Source: Actinomycetota bacterium
Lineage (GTDB): Bacteria; Actinomycetota; Actinomycetes; Streptosporangiales; Streptosporangiaceae
Direction of reading: 5' to 3'
DNA: 64,000 bases
Assembly (NCBI GenBank): GCA_003168255.1
Contig: PMSU01000212.1
Span: 1 to 64,000, forward strand
Position numbers and translations under genes: made by a program. Shown one piece after another: positions 50,475 to 59,635 of the stretch (its first letter is position 1; the number at the start of each line of letters is the position of its first letter). The notes under the pieces are model-generated. The model worked only from the letters and a program-made list of their open reading frames with translations. It ran no database searches and was not told the DNA's origin.

Positions 50475-51251
50475 TCAGGCTTGCGCGGAGGCGGTGTCGA
50501 CGTCCCAGATGGCCCCGGTGCCGTCGCCGGCCAGGTGGGCCAGTAGTCGCGCGGCGGAGTGCCCGGGGGCGATCAGGGCGCCCTCGGCGAAGTTCCGGTT
50601 GAACCGCTCGTGCAGGCCGCCGATGCGCTGGGGGTCCTGGCTGCGGATCCAGGCCTGCATGGCAGTGTCCACTCCGCCCGGCCGGTAGACGTTGACGGTC
50701 ACACCGGTGCCGGCCAGCTCGGCGGCCAGGTTCACCGTGTGCGCCTCAAGCGCGGCCTTCGTGGCGGCGTAGGCGTTGCCGCGCACCATGCCGGCCGGGT
50801 TGGAGACGATGCCGCTGGAGACGTTGACGACCCGGCCCCAGCCGGCCTCCAGCATGCCCGGCAGCACGGCGGCGGTGAGCGCGGCCGGCGCGACCACGTT
50901 GACCTCGAAGGCCAGCCGCAAGTCCGCAGGCGCGATGCCGATGGTGGGTCCGAGCGGCTCAACGGTGGCCGCGTTGTTGACCAGGATGTCGACGCGGCCC
51001 TCCGCCAGCACGCCTTCGGCGGCGCGGCTGCGGTCCTGCTCATCGGCTAGATCGGCCGGCACTACGCTGGTCCTCCCGTCGGGCACGCCTTGTTCGCGCA
51101 GCAGGTCGCGGGTCTGCTCCAGTTGCCCGGTGGTGCGGGCGAGCAGCACGACGCGGGCGCCGGCACCGCCCAGCCCGAGCGCGATGGCCCGGCCGATACC
51201 GCGCCCGGCCCCGGTGACCAGCGCGGTCTTGCCAGTGAAATCGGTTGCCAC
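50475..51251 (-). CDS. Short-chain dehydrogenase/reductase
   Basis: The GTG at 51251 (VATDFTGKTALVTG) is taken as start because the SDR fold begins there; about 95 further codons upstream look non-conserved. The 258-residue protein has the NAD(P) motif TGAGRGIG, NNAA, the active-site Ser in NVSSGI and YAATKAA with catalytic Tyr and Lys. The Arg after the first strand region (LLART) suggests NADP(H). The substrate is not predictable. It is divergent from the peroxiredoxin gene. Confidence 0.88.
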   Translation of the reverse strand: MATDFTGKTALVTGAGRGIGRAIALGLGGAGARVVLLARTTGQLEQTRDLLREQGVPDGRTSVVPADLADEQDRSRAAEGVLAEGRVDILVNNAATVEPLGPTIGIAPADLRLAFEVNVVAPAALTAAVLPGMLEAGWGRVVNVSSGIVSNPAGMVRGNAYAATKAALEAHTVNLAAELAGTGVTVNVYRPGGVDTAMQAWIRSQDPQRIGGLHERFNRNFAEGALIAPGHSAARLLAHLAGDGTGAIWDVDTASAQA

Positions 51252-51486
51252 TGCAGTCTCCCTCACGGTCCAAGGTGCCAGCGGGACGGTACGGAGCGGG
51301 CCGCCCGTTCGCTCTTGCCTGTTCTGGTCTTCTTCCTTGCGGTTAGCGGCGTCCGGCGGCGCTGTCTTACCGTCCGGGACCAGCCGCGTGAACTCCCGGG
51401 TAAGACCGGCGGCCAGCGCGACGCATACCAGGCAGACGGCTCCCGCCCTGGACCGTCCCGAACAGCAAACGTGAAGGAGAACCACC

Positions 51487-51978
51487 ATGCCCCTGCTCAA
51501 CCCAGGTGACCCGTTCCCGAAGCTGGCGATCACCACGGCCGACGGTCAGACGCTCACCCTCCCAGACGCGTTCGCCGGCGACTTCGCCGTCGTGCTGCTC
51601 TACCGGGGCGCCTGGTGCCCGTACTGCAACGCGCAGCTGCGCGCCTTCGAGCGCGCCAGCCAGGCGCTGACCGACAATGGCATCCGCGTCGCCGCCCTCT
51701 CGGTCGACGGCAAAGAGACCACCGCCGCGCTGGTCGCTAAGCACAAGCTGAGCTTCCCGGTCGGCTACGGCGCCGACGCGCAAGCCGTCGCCGCGCTCAC
51801 CGGCGCGTTCGTCAACCCTGACCCGGTCTACCTGCAGTCCACCGGCTTCGTGCTCGACCCTGCGGGTAACGTCGTCGTCAGCGTCTACTCCAGCGGCGCG
51901 ATCGGACGGCTCGTCCCCGACGACGTCACCGGCCTGGTCGGCTACTTGCGCGAGCACACCCCGGCCGCGACGGCCTGA
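51487..51978 (+). CDS. AhpC/TSA-family peroxiredoxin
   Basis: The ATG at 51487 follows GAAGGAGAACCACC. The 163-residue protein has the thioredoxin fold with YRGAWCPYCNAQL, where the first Cys is the expected peroxidatic residue and the CPYC pair makes it look like an atypical or thioredoxin-like peroxiredoxin. Later VSVYSSGAIGRLVPDDV is typical of small actinobacterial members. It reduces peroxides with a thiol donor. It is followed after a few bases by a truncated DsbA-like gene, which may have been its partner. Confidence 0.88.
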   Translation: MPLLNPGDPFPKLAITTADGQTLTLPDAFAGDFAVVLLYRGAWCPYCNAQLRAFERASQALTDNGIRVAALSVDGKETTAALVAKHKLSFPVGYGADAQAVAALTGAFVNPDPVYLQSTGFVLDPAGNVVVSVYSSGAIGRLVPDDVTGLVGYLREHTPAATA

Positions 51979-51995
51979 CCATGGCGGGAGAAAGC

Positions 51996-52535
51996 ATGCC
52001 TGACGCGGACGTCCGGTTCTACTTCGACCCGGTGTGCCCCTTCGCCTGGATGACCAGCAAGTGGCTGCGCATGGTCGCCGCGCAGCGCGACTACACCGTT
52101 GACTGGCGGTTCATCTCGCTGCGGATGATCAACTCCGGCATCGACTACGACATCCACTTCCCGGCCGGCTACGAGGAGGGGCACACCTCGGGGCTGCGGC
52201 TGCTGCGGGTCGCGGCGCGGGCACGGGCCGAGCACGGGCGGGCCGCTGTCGGACCGTTCCACGAGGCGGTCAGCAGCGAGATATTCGACTCCCCCGGCGT
52301 CGCCGAGCTGACGGCCGCCATCCGGGGCAGCCTCGCCTTCACCAAGCCGCTGCTCGCCAAGGCGGGCCTGCCACCTGACCTGGCCGACGCGCTGGCTGAC
52401 CCGCGGTGGGATGAGGAGATCCAGGCCGAGGGCGAGGAGGCGCTGGCGCTGACCGGCAGGGACGTGGGCACGCCGATCATCTGGTTCGGCCCGCCAGGAG
52501 GCACGGCCTTCTTCGGGCCGGTAATCAGCCTGTGG
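51996..52535 (+). pseudogene. DsbA-family (FrnE-like) oxidoreductase truncated by IS
   Basis: The start is probably the ATG at 51996 (MPDADVRFYFDPVCPFAW) with GGGAGAA ahead, or ATG 51981. The protein follows the mycothiol-dependent nitroreductase/DsbA-like family (DVRFYFDPVCPFAWMTSKW, LAFTKPLLAKAGLPPDLADAL, DVGTPIIWF) up to FFGPVIS. Beyond that the frame enters the transposase remnant and the usual last 25-30 residues are lost. The thiol site is a single Cys (VCPF). Whether the shortened protein folds is unclear. Confidence 0.75.
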
Positions 52536-52545
52536 GTGCCGAGAA

Positions 52546-53560
52546 CTATGCCACCAGGCGATATTCATGGATCACGCCTCCGGCGCGGTCGCGCCGCCGG
52601 ACGCGGAAGGTGTCTAGGTTGGCGACGCCGTCTGGCAGCGGGCGGAGCGGCGCGGCCTGGTTCAGGGCGCGGTGTGGCCGGTGGTGATTGCAGAAGTCCC
52701 CGTACTCACGCAGGACGCTCATCAGGTGACGCTGGTTCCAGATCAGAGTCCGGTCCAGCAACTCACGCCGACAGCTGCCGATCCAGCGTTCCATGATCGC
52801 GTTCATTCGCGGCGCCTGGATCGCGGAGCGGACGACCCTAGCGCCAGCGGCCCCGAAGACGGCGTCGAACGCGGTGGTGAAGCTGGCGTCACGGTCATGG
52901 AGGACGAACTTCGCGGTCATCCCTGCATCGTCTAGGTCCATCAGCAGGTTCCTGCCCTACTGCACTACCCAGGACTGGACCGGATGCCCGGTGGTTCCGA
53001 GGATCCGGATGCGGCGGGTGCCATGCTCAATGACGGCCAGTACGTAGACCTTCGTCCGCCCAGCCCGGGCCGTCCCGGCGCGGCGCCGGGCTGATGCCAG
53101 CGTCCTTGAGGATCTGCCAGACCGTACGGCGCCACGATGATGCCAGGCCCGGCGAGCTCGCCGTGGATCCGCCGGTATCCCCACGACTCGTTCTCCCGGG
53201 CCAGCCGCAGCACCGCCGACCACACCTTGCGATGCGTCGCCGGGCGCCCGGAGCGGCTCCGGAGCGACCGGCGTGCCCAGCGGCGACGGACGATGTCGCG
53301 GTGCCAGCGCAAGATCGTGCCGGGAGTGACGATCAGCCGCATCGCCGCCAGGCGCTCTGCTGGCATCGTCCCCGCAAGCAGCGCCAGCCACGCCCGGTCC
53401 GGCCACCTCAGACGCGAATGAGCGCGAGGCTGCTGGCGCCGGGCTACAGCGAGCTGATGCCGCAGCATTGAGGATCTCGGCGTCCTTCCACCACTCCTCC
53501 CGCTGCGACAACCTCAGCAGTGACACGGCACGGGTGGCAATCAAGAAGATCAGCTTCAAC
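52546..53560 (-). pseudogene. IS3-like/rve transposase remnant
   Basis: The element begins (minus strand, about 53560) with LIFLIATRAVSLLRLSQREE and has an extra base after WKDAEIL, moving MLRHQLAVARRQQ into another frame. A deletion around 53100 removes the segment between VAP and TKVYVLAVIEHGTRR. A stop separates this from the C-terminal DDE core (KFVLHDRDASFTTAFDAVFG, MNAIMERWIGSCRRELLDR, ending RDRAGGVIHEYRLVA). All catalytic residues can be found but in different frames. Its 3' end lies against the truncated DsbA-like gene. Confidence 0.85.
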
Positions 53561-53843
53561 CCCACAAGCCGAAGATCGTCCCACGCCCTGGCAGGCGGCG
53601 CGCGCCGAGCAGCCAACGGTCAGCGGAGTATCTGGCCAGCTGGCACAGGTTTTCGGCACCCACAAGTCAGGTGGACGAACATCAGGTACAGCATCCGTAT
53701 GGCCACAGGCTCGCGACACGGCCAGCGCCGCAGCCAAACCCGCACGCCAGCCGTTTACGCACCCTTTCGAAAGCCTGCAGGGGAAACGCGCTGTTGCGCG
53801 ATCGTGAACCGGTGCGCCCCGTCGCACGGTTGATTTCACGATG

Positions 53844-53862
53844 TTAGGATAGCCTATCCTAA
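53844..53862. promoter_or_regulatory. IdeR/DmdR-type iron box
   Basis: TTAGGATAGCCTATCCTAA is a perfect 19-bp palindrome closely matching the DtxR/IdeR consensus TTAGGTTAGGCTAACCTAA. It lies 21 bases before the ATG (60 before the alternative GTG) of the Tat-exported protein, where a bound repressor would block transcription under iron-replete conditions. Confidence 0.88.
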
Positions 53863-53882
53863 CCTCCCCCGCCTGCTCATCC

Positions 53883-55493
53883 ATGGCAGGTCCCCGCACA
53901 GGCAACGAAGGGTCTGGTCCGGTGGCTGACACGAACGAAGATGTGGTTGCGAGCGACGCTCGGAGGTCTACGAGCAGGCGACGTTTTCTTCAAGGAACAG
54001 CCGGCACCGCAGGTGCCGTTGCTGCGTCGCTGGCATTGCCAGGCACCTTTTACAAGATGGCCGATGCGATCGCCGAACCGCCGGCTCGGCCTGCTGGCGT
54101 CGCTGGCCCACCGCTGCAGGAACAATATCTGCTCCAGGACACCAAGGTGATTGATGTCGGCGGTTCGGGCATACGAAGCAAGCATGGTTCGGTCGCCGTA
54201 GATGTGCCGCCCCTGCACGATCATGTCGTTACGGCGAAGCTGGATGTGCCGGCGGATCCTAAAGCGCTGCAGGAGGCTCAGCAGCACTTGGAGTCTGTCC
54301 TCACAGAACTGGAAACCCACCTGCCGCCCACTCCCGCAGGAGTAGGCATCACGATCGCTTGGGGACTTCCCTACTTCCAGCAGTACATCCCAACCCTGGG
54401 CAAGACATCCGGTTTTTTCAAGGCAGGTACCCGTTACCCAGCCTATTTGCCGATCGATTTGGCGACATCGAAGACGGCGGGCCACACCGTTTATGCGCTG
54501 CAGAAAGCCAGGACGTTCCCCAGCGACCAGCCCCCATCTGACTTCGGTCCCGTCCGCCTGGAACAGAATGACGTGACCATACTCCTCCGCAGTGACTCGC
54601 TCGCCAACATCACATCAGCCGCCAACGCCCTGTTCGGGTCGGGATGCAACCAGGCAGGTGCTCTGTTCAAGGTGACGAGTATCCGTCAGGGCTTCGCCGG
54701 GGGCGGTTTCTACGGGCAGCAAGGCCTGCCGAGCAAACTCGCGCTCGCAGCGGGCATCCCCGGCGCGGAGTCAATTCCCCGGCAGTCGCCGCTGTTCCTC
54801 GGCTTTACCAGCACCCTGGTGTCGAATATGGGACCTGATATCATCGCCAATCTGGAGACTCTGCCTGGCCTCACCGATCAGTGGCCCAATGGTTACTTTA
54901 AACAGGGTACGACCATGCACCTCTCGCACCTGTATGAGGATCTGGAAACCTGGTACGACAAGAGCTTCCCCAAGTATTCGCAGCAAGTCCAGGCAATACA
55001 GTATCCCGGCATCACACCGCCGACTGGCACCTACGCCCTCCAGCCGCCGGGCCAAACTTTGACCCAAGTGGAGCAAGGAGTCAAGCGATACCACTCCTAC
55101 GGCCACAGTGGAAGCCTGTCGGTTGTGGACAGCACCCCATCGCAAATCACCAGCAACTATGGTGAAGTCTACCCCGATGGAACCACCATTCCAGTGCGCG
55201 GCGATTTCAACACCCTTGATAATCCATTCCACTACACATCGGACCCGGAGGGAGACCACTATCGCAACAAGCCAGCGGCGGGGTTGCACTTCCTCATGTT
55301 CCAGCCAACAATCGGGATCTTCAATAGTGTCCGGCTGGCGATGGACGGACACTTTCCGGGTAAGACACTCTCTGTCACACCGCATTCGCCCCACGCAGGC
55401 ATCAACTCAGTCCTGCATACGACCCACCGGCAGAACTATCTGGTCCCACCGCGTCGCCATCGCTCCTTTCCGCTCGCGGAGTTCCTTGCCTGA
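53883..55493 (+). CDS. Tat-exported DyP-peroxidase-like protein, iron-regulated
   Basis: Starts at ATG 53883 or, more likely, GTG 53922 (VADTNEDVVASDARR). The N-terminus carries a twin-arginine signal (STSRRRFLQGTAGTAG, then AAVAASLALPG). The mature part (GVGITIAWGLPYFQQYIP, LEQNDVTILLRSDSLANITS, IRQGFAGGGFYGQQGLPSKL, MHLSHLYEDLETWY) resembles the DyP/EfeB-like or DUF7405 group of exported proteins, but I cannot place the haem-ligand motif with certainty. The iron box upstream predicts expression under iron limitation, fitting a role in haem or iron acquisition like EfeB. Confidence 0.68.
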   Translation: MAGPRTGNEGSGPVADTNEDVVASDARRSTSRRRFLQGTAGTAGAVAASLALPGTFYKMADAIAEPPARPAGVAGPPLQEQYLLQDTKVIDVGGSGIRSKHGSVAVDVPPLHDHVVTAKLDVPADPKALQEAQQHLESVLTELETHLPPTPAGVGITIAWGLPYFQQYIPTLGKTSGFFKAGTRYPAYLPIDLATSKTAGHTVYALQKARTFPSDQPPSDFGPVRLEQNDVTILLRSDSLANITSAANALFGSGCNQAGALFKVTSIRQGFAGGGFYGQQGLPSKLALAAGIPGAESIPRQSPLFLGFTSTLVSNMGPDIIANLETLPGLTDQWPNGYFKQGTTMHLSHLYEDLETWYDKSFPKYSQQVQAIQYPGITPPTGTYALQPPGQTLTQVEQGVKRYHSYGHSGSLSVVDSTPSQITSNYGEVYPDGTTIPVRGDFNTLDNPFHYTSDPEGDHYRNKPAAGLHFLMFQPTIGIFNSVRLAMDGHFPGKTLSVTPHSPHAGINSVLHTTHRQNYLVPPRRHRSFPLAEFLA

Positions 55494-55575
55494 CCCGAAA
55501 ATCCACGAGCAGGCCGCACGAGGAAACAGTCGCCTACGGCACAGGCACGGCCATGCTGGCCGGCTGCCCTTGCCA

Positions 55576-56247
55576 TCAAATCCGCACCAAGAGCTCCGGC
55601 TTCGCCGGTTCCTCGTTGACTACCACGACCTCGGCGCGCTCGCGCGGCCGCACCTCGTCGAGGTACCGCCGCTCCCCGGGGATGTACTTGGTGTGATACC
55701 GGCGCTCCGCGTCGGCCGCAGAACCTATCCACTGCTGGTCACGCGCCACACCACGGCGCAGCACCTCATCGAAGCTGACATCCACGTAGACACGCAAGTC
55801 CCAGTAGGGGTCCAGTTCCGGCCGCTGCAGGAACACCCCGTCAGCGAGGAGCACGGCATCGTCGGGGGCCACCTGGACCGACCTGTTCAGGGCAGCCCGA
55901 GCCCGCAGGTCCATGATCCCGGCCTGGAAACGGCGATCCCCGCCGGGGCCCAGGGGGATCAGCAGGCGGTCCCGGATCGCCGCATTGTCCCAGGAATCAA
56001 GGTAATAGCTCTCCGGCGAATCGCGCGGGTAGGCGGTGCGCGACTCGGCCGCGCGCTTGAAGTGGTCGATGCCAACCCGGATGATCGCGCGATCGGTACG
56101 AGCGCGCAGCACCTGCCCCAAGTCATCCGCCAGGGTTGTCTTGCCCGCCGCTGAGCAGCCGTCGATGGCGACCCGGACCGGGTGAGGCCGGTGGACCGCC
56201 AAGATCACTCCCGCCAACTCGGCCAGTGTCTCAGCCCGCTGTTCCAC
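55576..56247 (-). CDS. Uridine kinase-like P-loop kinase
   Basis: The 223-residue protein has the P-loop AIDGCSAAGKTTLADDL (about residues 27-43), the DHF motif (RVGIDHFKRAAESR) and YYLDSWDNAAIRDRLL, matching the uridine kinase/phosphoribulokinase-like family of actinobacteria. The expected reaction is phosphorylation of a nucleoside or small polyol at a primary hydroxyl. The 5' region has no strong ribosome-binding site. It lies next to an aminocyclitol-like gene set, but in the opposite direction to the dehydrogenase. Confidence 0.82.
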   Translation of the reverse strand: MEQRAETLAELAGVILAVHRPHPVRVAIDGCSAAGKTTLADDLGQVLRARTDRAIIRVGIDHFKRAAESRTAYPRDSPESYYLDSWDNAAIRDRLLIPLGPGGDRRFQAGIMDLRARAALNRSVQVAPDDAVLLADGVFLQRPELDPYWDLRVYVDVSFDEVLRRGVARDQQWIGSAADAERRYHTKYIPGERRYLDEVRPRERAEVVVVNEEPAKPELLVRI

Positions 56248-56587
56248 GCCATCTTCCCGTCTTCCGAAGCCTGCTCGATTCTGCCGGATGGCGCACCGCC
56301 GGTCACCGGCCGCACGTGGAAGTACCCCCGGCGGGGCTGCGACACGATAGCGGCTGATGCGTCAGCCCACCGCATCGAATACGACTGAGGGGGATCCTCG
56401 CACCGGAGAACGCCTCTCGCAGGAGCAGCAGGGTTGTCAGGACTGGCCGGGCAGCCCGGCCTTCGCTCCCGGCTTGCCATTTTCACCCTGCCATTTTCAG
56501 GGTACGACTCACCCGGAGTGGAAATCGACCGAGTCGTCCGTTCCGGCAGGGTAGCTCCGGGCTGGCGTCCTGAAAGGTAGCTGCACC

Positions 56588-57631
56588 ATGCGCGCATTGG
56601 TATACCTGGGTCACCGGAGGCTGGCCCTTGAGGATCGTCCCATACCGCGGGTATGCGCTCCTGACGACGTGCTGGTACGGGTAATCGGAACTGGCATCTG
56701 CGGGACCGATCGGAAGATTCTCCTCGGGTCGTTCCCGGCCAGGATAGGCGTCGTGCTCGGGCACGAATCGGTAGGTGTGGTAGCTGACGTCGGGACTGCG
56801 GTCAAGTCGGTCGTCGAGGGCGATCGGGTGGTCGTGAACCCGACGTCGTACTGCGGACAGTGTGTGCGTTGCCTACGCGGAATGACAAGCTTCTGCCGCA
56901 AAAAGGTCGGACACGAGGTCGGTGCCGATTATGACGGCACATTTGCGGATTATGTCCTGTTGTCGGAGCGATTCGTCCATCGCGTGCCTGTAGCGATGAG
57001 CTTCGAGCGGGCCGTGATGATCGAACCACTCGCCTGTGTCCTGAACAACCTGGGCGCCGCCCCCGTCGGCTTCGATGACGTCGTCGTCGTAATCGGCGGA
57101 GGACCGATTGGGTTCTTGTGCGGCACCGTCGCCGATAAGTGGGCGCGGCGGACGGTGATCCTTGAGTCGGACCCCTACCGGCTGGCGATGGCGCGCGCGG
57201 CATTAAGCCATGTTGTCGACGCCGGCCCCGAGGACCAAGTGGACGCGATCCTGGAAGCCGCAGGAGGCGAGCGGCCGAGCGTCGTCATAGACACCACCGG
57301 AACCGGATTGGAATCCGCTCTGGGCCTCGTGGACGACGGAGGATGTGTCGTCGTCATGGGGTTCGACGGGAACTACCGCGCCGCTGTATCCCCGCTCTAC
57401 CTGACGAACCATGGGATCCGAGTTGTTGGTGCCGGGGACTACCCAGCGCAGGTGTTCCCGGTCGCAGTCGACATGGCGAGCAACATCGACCTCGACCAGC
57501 TGGTCACTCATCAGTTTCCGCTGGAGCAGTACAGCGAAGCGTTCGACACCCTCGGTGGGGTAGTCGCCGGTCCAGAGATAGTGCAGAGCTACACCGCGAT
57601 GAAGGTTGTTCTTCGTTCCGACCTGGCCTGA
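56588..57631 (+). CDS. Zinc-dependent alcohol/polyol dehydrogenase
   Basis: The ATG at 56588 (MRALVYLGHRRLALED) has GAAAGG upstream. The 347-residue protein is a medium-chain dehydrogenase. Catalytic zinc ligands are in GICGTD and LGHES, the structural zinc cysteines in CGQCVRCLRGMTSFC, the EPLACVLNN block follows, and the cofactor motif is VIGGGPIGFLCG with an acidic residue (ILESD) suggesting NAD. Length and motifs fit sorbitol/threonine-type enzymes and also the 2-deoxy-scyllo-inosamine dehydrogenases of aminoglycoside pathways. Convergent aminotransferase and inositol-phosphatase-like genes support a polyol or aminocyclitol substrate. Confidence 0.87.
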   Translation: MRALVYLGHRRLALEDRPIPRVCAPDDVLVRVIGTGICGTDRKILLGSFPARIGVVLGHESVGVVADVGTAVKSVVEGDRVVVNPTSYCGQCVRCLRGMTSFCRKKVGHEVGADYDGTFADYVLLSERFVHRVPVAMSFERAVMIEPLACVLNNLGAAPVGFDDVVVVIGGGPIGFLCGTVADKWARRTVILESDPYRLAMARAALSHVVDAGPEDQVDAILEAAGGERPSVVIDTTGTGLESALGLVDDGGCVVVMGFDGNYRAAVSPLYLTNHGIRVVGAGDYPAQVFPVAVDMASNIDLDQLVTHQFPLEQYSEAFDTLGGVVAGPEIVQSYTAMKVVLRSDLA

Positions 57632-57796
57632 GTGGATGTTCAACCGAGTGCATTTTGTAGTCGATGAACGCCTGCTGGCACCGGCATCGGGGCTGAGCGG
57701 GTTGGGTTGTGGTCGATGGGGTCGGCGAAGCCGCCAGCCAGCTTGCTCAATAATGACCTCTGCTGCGGTGCCGCGGTCACGCCAGTCCCCGGCAGG

Positions 57797-59635
57797 TCAG
57801 CCGCGCTGGTCGTCGGGACGACTGAGCAATCGTTCGATCATCGGCCGACCCGGCTTTCCTACCCGGCGGAGGTAGGCTGGCACCAAGCGACGCTGTAGAT
57901 CGTCTCGGACCGATGGAGCAGCGATCAGGCTGGTGAGATCCGCTATGGCGAGGGCCTCCTCGAAAGCGGCCAGCTCCCCGTCACCCTCGAGCGCCCAGCC
58001 TAGTTCGCACAGCACGACCCCCGAGCGGTTGAAGGCAGCGGTATGCGCCGTCCGATCACCGAGAACAAGTCCGTGGTCGTGGGCCATCTCGATCCATCGT
58101 TGATGGTGCAGGATGATGGTGTTCGCCACCTCCCTTCCCTCAGCGTCATCGTCGATCTGACGGAGGAAGGTGGCGAGCGAGGCCTGTTTGAGCTGGTCGG
58201 AGGATGACGTCAGCTGGCATTTCACGCCGATGCTCTTGAGGGCGCCGGCAAGGGCAGCCATCTCCGCCGGCTCCCGCCGCCGGATGCTGGCCGTCGGGAC
58301 CAGCGCACGAAGCGACTCGGCCCATGCTGGCTGCCGGTGTGCCAGATCGAGGCCGGATGTGGCGATCACTACCGGAGCAGCAGTCACCGACCGCGTGCCC
58401 ATTTCGTCCTCCACATCACGGAACAGCGCGGAAAGGCGCCGTCCCACGGCCGTCGAGGTGGCGCCGTCGATGATGACCGCTGGCTTGACGAGTACCGCGA
58501 TCGAGTGGTTATTCCGCAGCAGAAGACCGCGTTCAAGGCCGCGACGGACGGCGCATTCGATCCAATCCGGCGCGACCTGCTCGGGAGGCCGGAATGCAGC
58601 GAAGAACCCCGAGATCCGCAGGTCGAGGAATGGGCATTGTCTCGCCACCCCGCCCATAGCGTCCTGAAATGCTCGCATGTTGTCCGTGATCGTCTGCTGG
58701 TTGGCCACCAGGAACTCCAACCCGGAAAGGCCGGCCCGGGCGGGGAGTGCCTGCCCACCGTGGGTGAACTCGGCCTCGCCGTAGATGATGAGGCTGCGGA
58801 GCTCTTGGGAGCACATGGTGGCCGCCAAGGGGAGGCCAGCCCCGAGCGCCTTACCCAGACAGAGAAGGTCTGGTGTCACGCCATATAGGCACGTCGCAAA
58901 GAGTCCTTCTCCCAGGTATCCATAAGTCTGGGACTCGTCGAAGATCAGGAGGCTCCCGGTGTGGTCGCACGCGGCACGCAGCGACCGAAGCCCGGCGCGG
59001 ATGGTCTCCGGTCGGAAAAGGCCGTTGGACACCCCGATTGGATCGACGATGACGGCGGCCACATCGGGATTGCTATACGCGGCTACGGCCAGCGATTCGA
59101 GTGTGTTGTCCTCGGAGTACCTGATCGGTCCGACCTCGCCGACTAGGGGGTACCGGTGCTGATGGTTCATTCCGACCGTGGCGATCGTCTCGCCGTGCCA
59201 GCCGCCTCGGACGCAAAGGATCGCCTCCCGCCTGGTGTGCAATCGAGAGAGCTTCATGGCTGTCTCAACCGCGTCCGCCGCGTCACACTGCTTGAGGTTG
59301 ACGGTGTCAAGACCGTCGGGGGTAAGCGCCACCAGTCTCCGGCACAGTTCTGCGAAGGGTTCGGAGCCGAACTTCGAAGACGTGAACCAAATTCGCCCGA
59401 GCTGGTCGCTAAGGTCGGCCAAGACCTGCGGGTGAGCGTGCCCGAGCGCCATGTTGAGCGTCTGGCCGCACAGGTCGAGGTACTCGTTGCCGACGGCGTC
59501 CCAGACAGTCAGACCACGACCCCGGACCAATGGCGGCAGTTGCGGCGAGATATTGGCCATGATCTCCGGCAGTGCCGTGGTCGTGTAGTTCTCGGGAAAA
59601 GAGGATCGAACCGGTTCGATCTGCTCGGCTACCAT
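57797..59635 (-). CDS. Class III aminotransferase with C-terminal extension
   Basis: The ATG at 59635 (MVAEQIEPVRSSF) overlaps the stop of the preceding phosphatase-like gene. Of its 612 residues, about 20-430 form a class III PLP aminotransferase: GNEYLDLCGQTLNMALGHAHP, GGWHGETIATVG, LLIFDESQTYGYLGEG (Asp/Gln of the PLP site) and the Schiff-base lysine in CLGKALGAGLP. The remaining about 180 residues (VVIATSGLDLAHRQPAWAES, MAALAGALKSIGVKC, TIILHHQRWIEMAHDHGLVL) form an additional domain I do not recognise. It probably makes an amine from a keto-polyol, coupled to the phosphatase and dehydrogenase. Confidence 0.85.
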   Translation of the reverse strand: MVAEQIEPVRSSFPENYTTTALPEIMANISPQLPPLVRGRGLTVWDAVGNEYLDLCGQTLNMALGHAHPQVLADLSDQLGRIWFTSSKFGSEPFAELCRRLVALTPDGLDTVNLKQCDAADAVETAMKLSRLHTRREAILCVRGGWHGETIATVGMNHQHRYPLVGEVGPIRYSEDNTLESLAVAAYSNPDVAAVIVDPIGVSNGLFRPETIRAGLRSLRAACDHTGSLLIFDESQTYGYLGEGLFATCLYGVTPDLLCLGKALGAGLPLAATMCSQELRSLIIYGEAEFTHGGQALPARAGLSGLEFLVANQQTITDNMRAFQDAMGGVARQCPFLDLRISGFFAAFRPPEQVAPDWIECAVRRGLERGLLLRNNHSIAVLVKPAVIIDGATSTAVGRRLSALFRDVEDEMGTRSVTAAPVVIATSGLDLAHRQPAWAESLRALVPTASIRRREPAEMAALAGALKSIGVKCQLTSSSDQLKQASLATFLRQIDDDAEGREVANTIILHHQRWIEMAHDHGLVLGDRTAHTAAFNRSGVVLCELGWALEGDGELAAFEEALAIADLTSLIAAPSVRDDLQRRLVPAYLRRVGKPGRPMIERLLSRPDDQRG

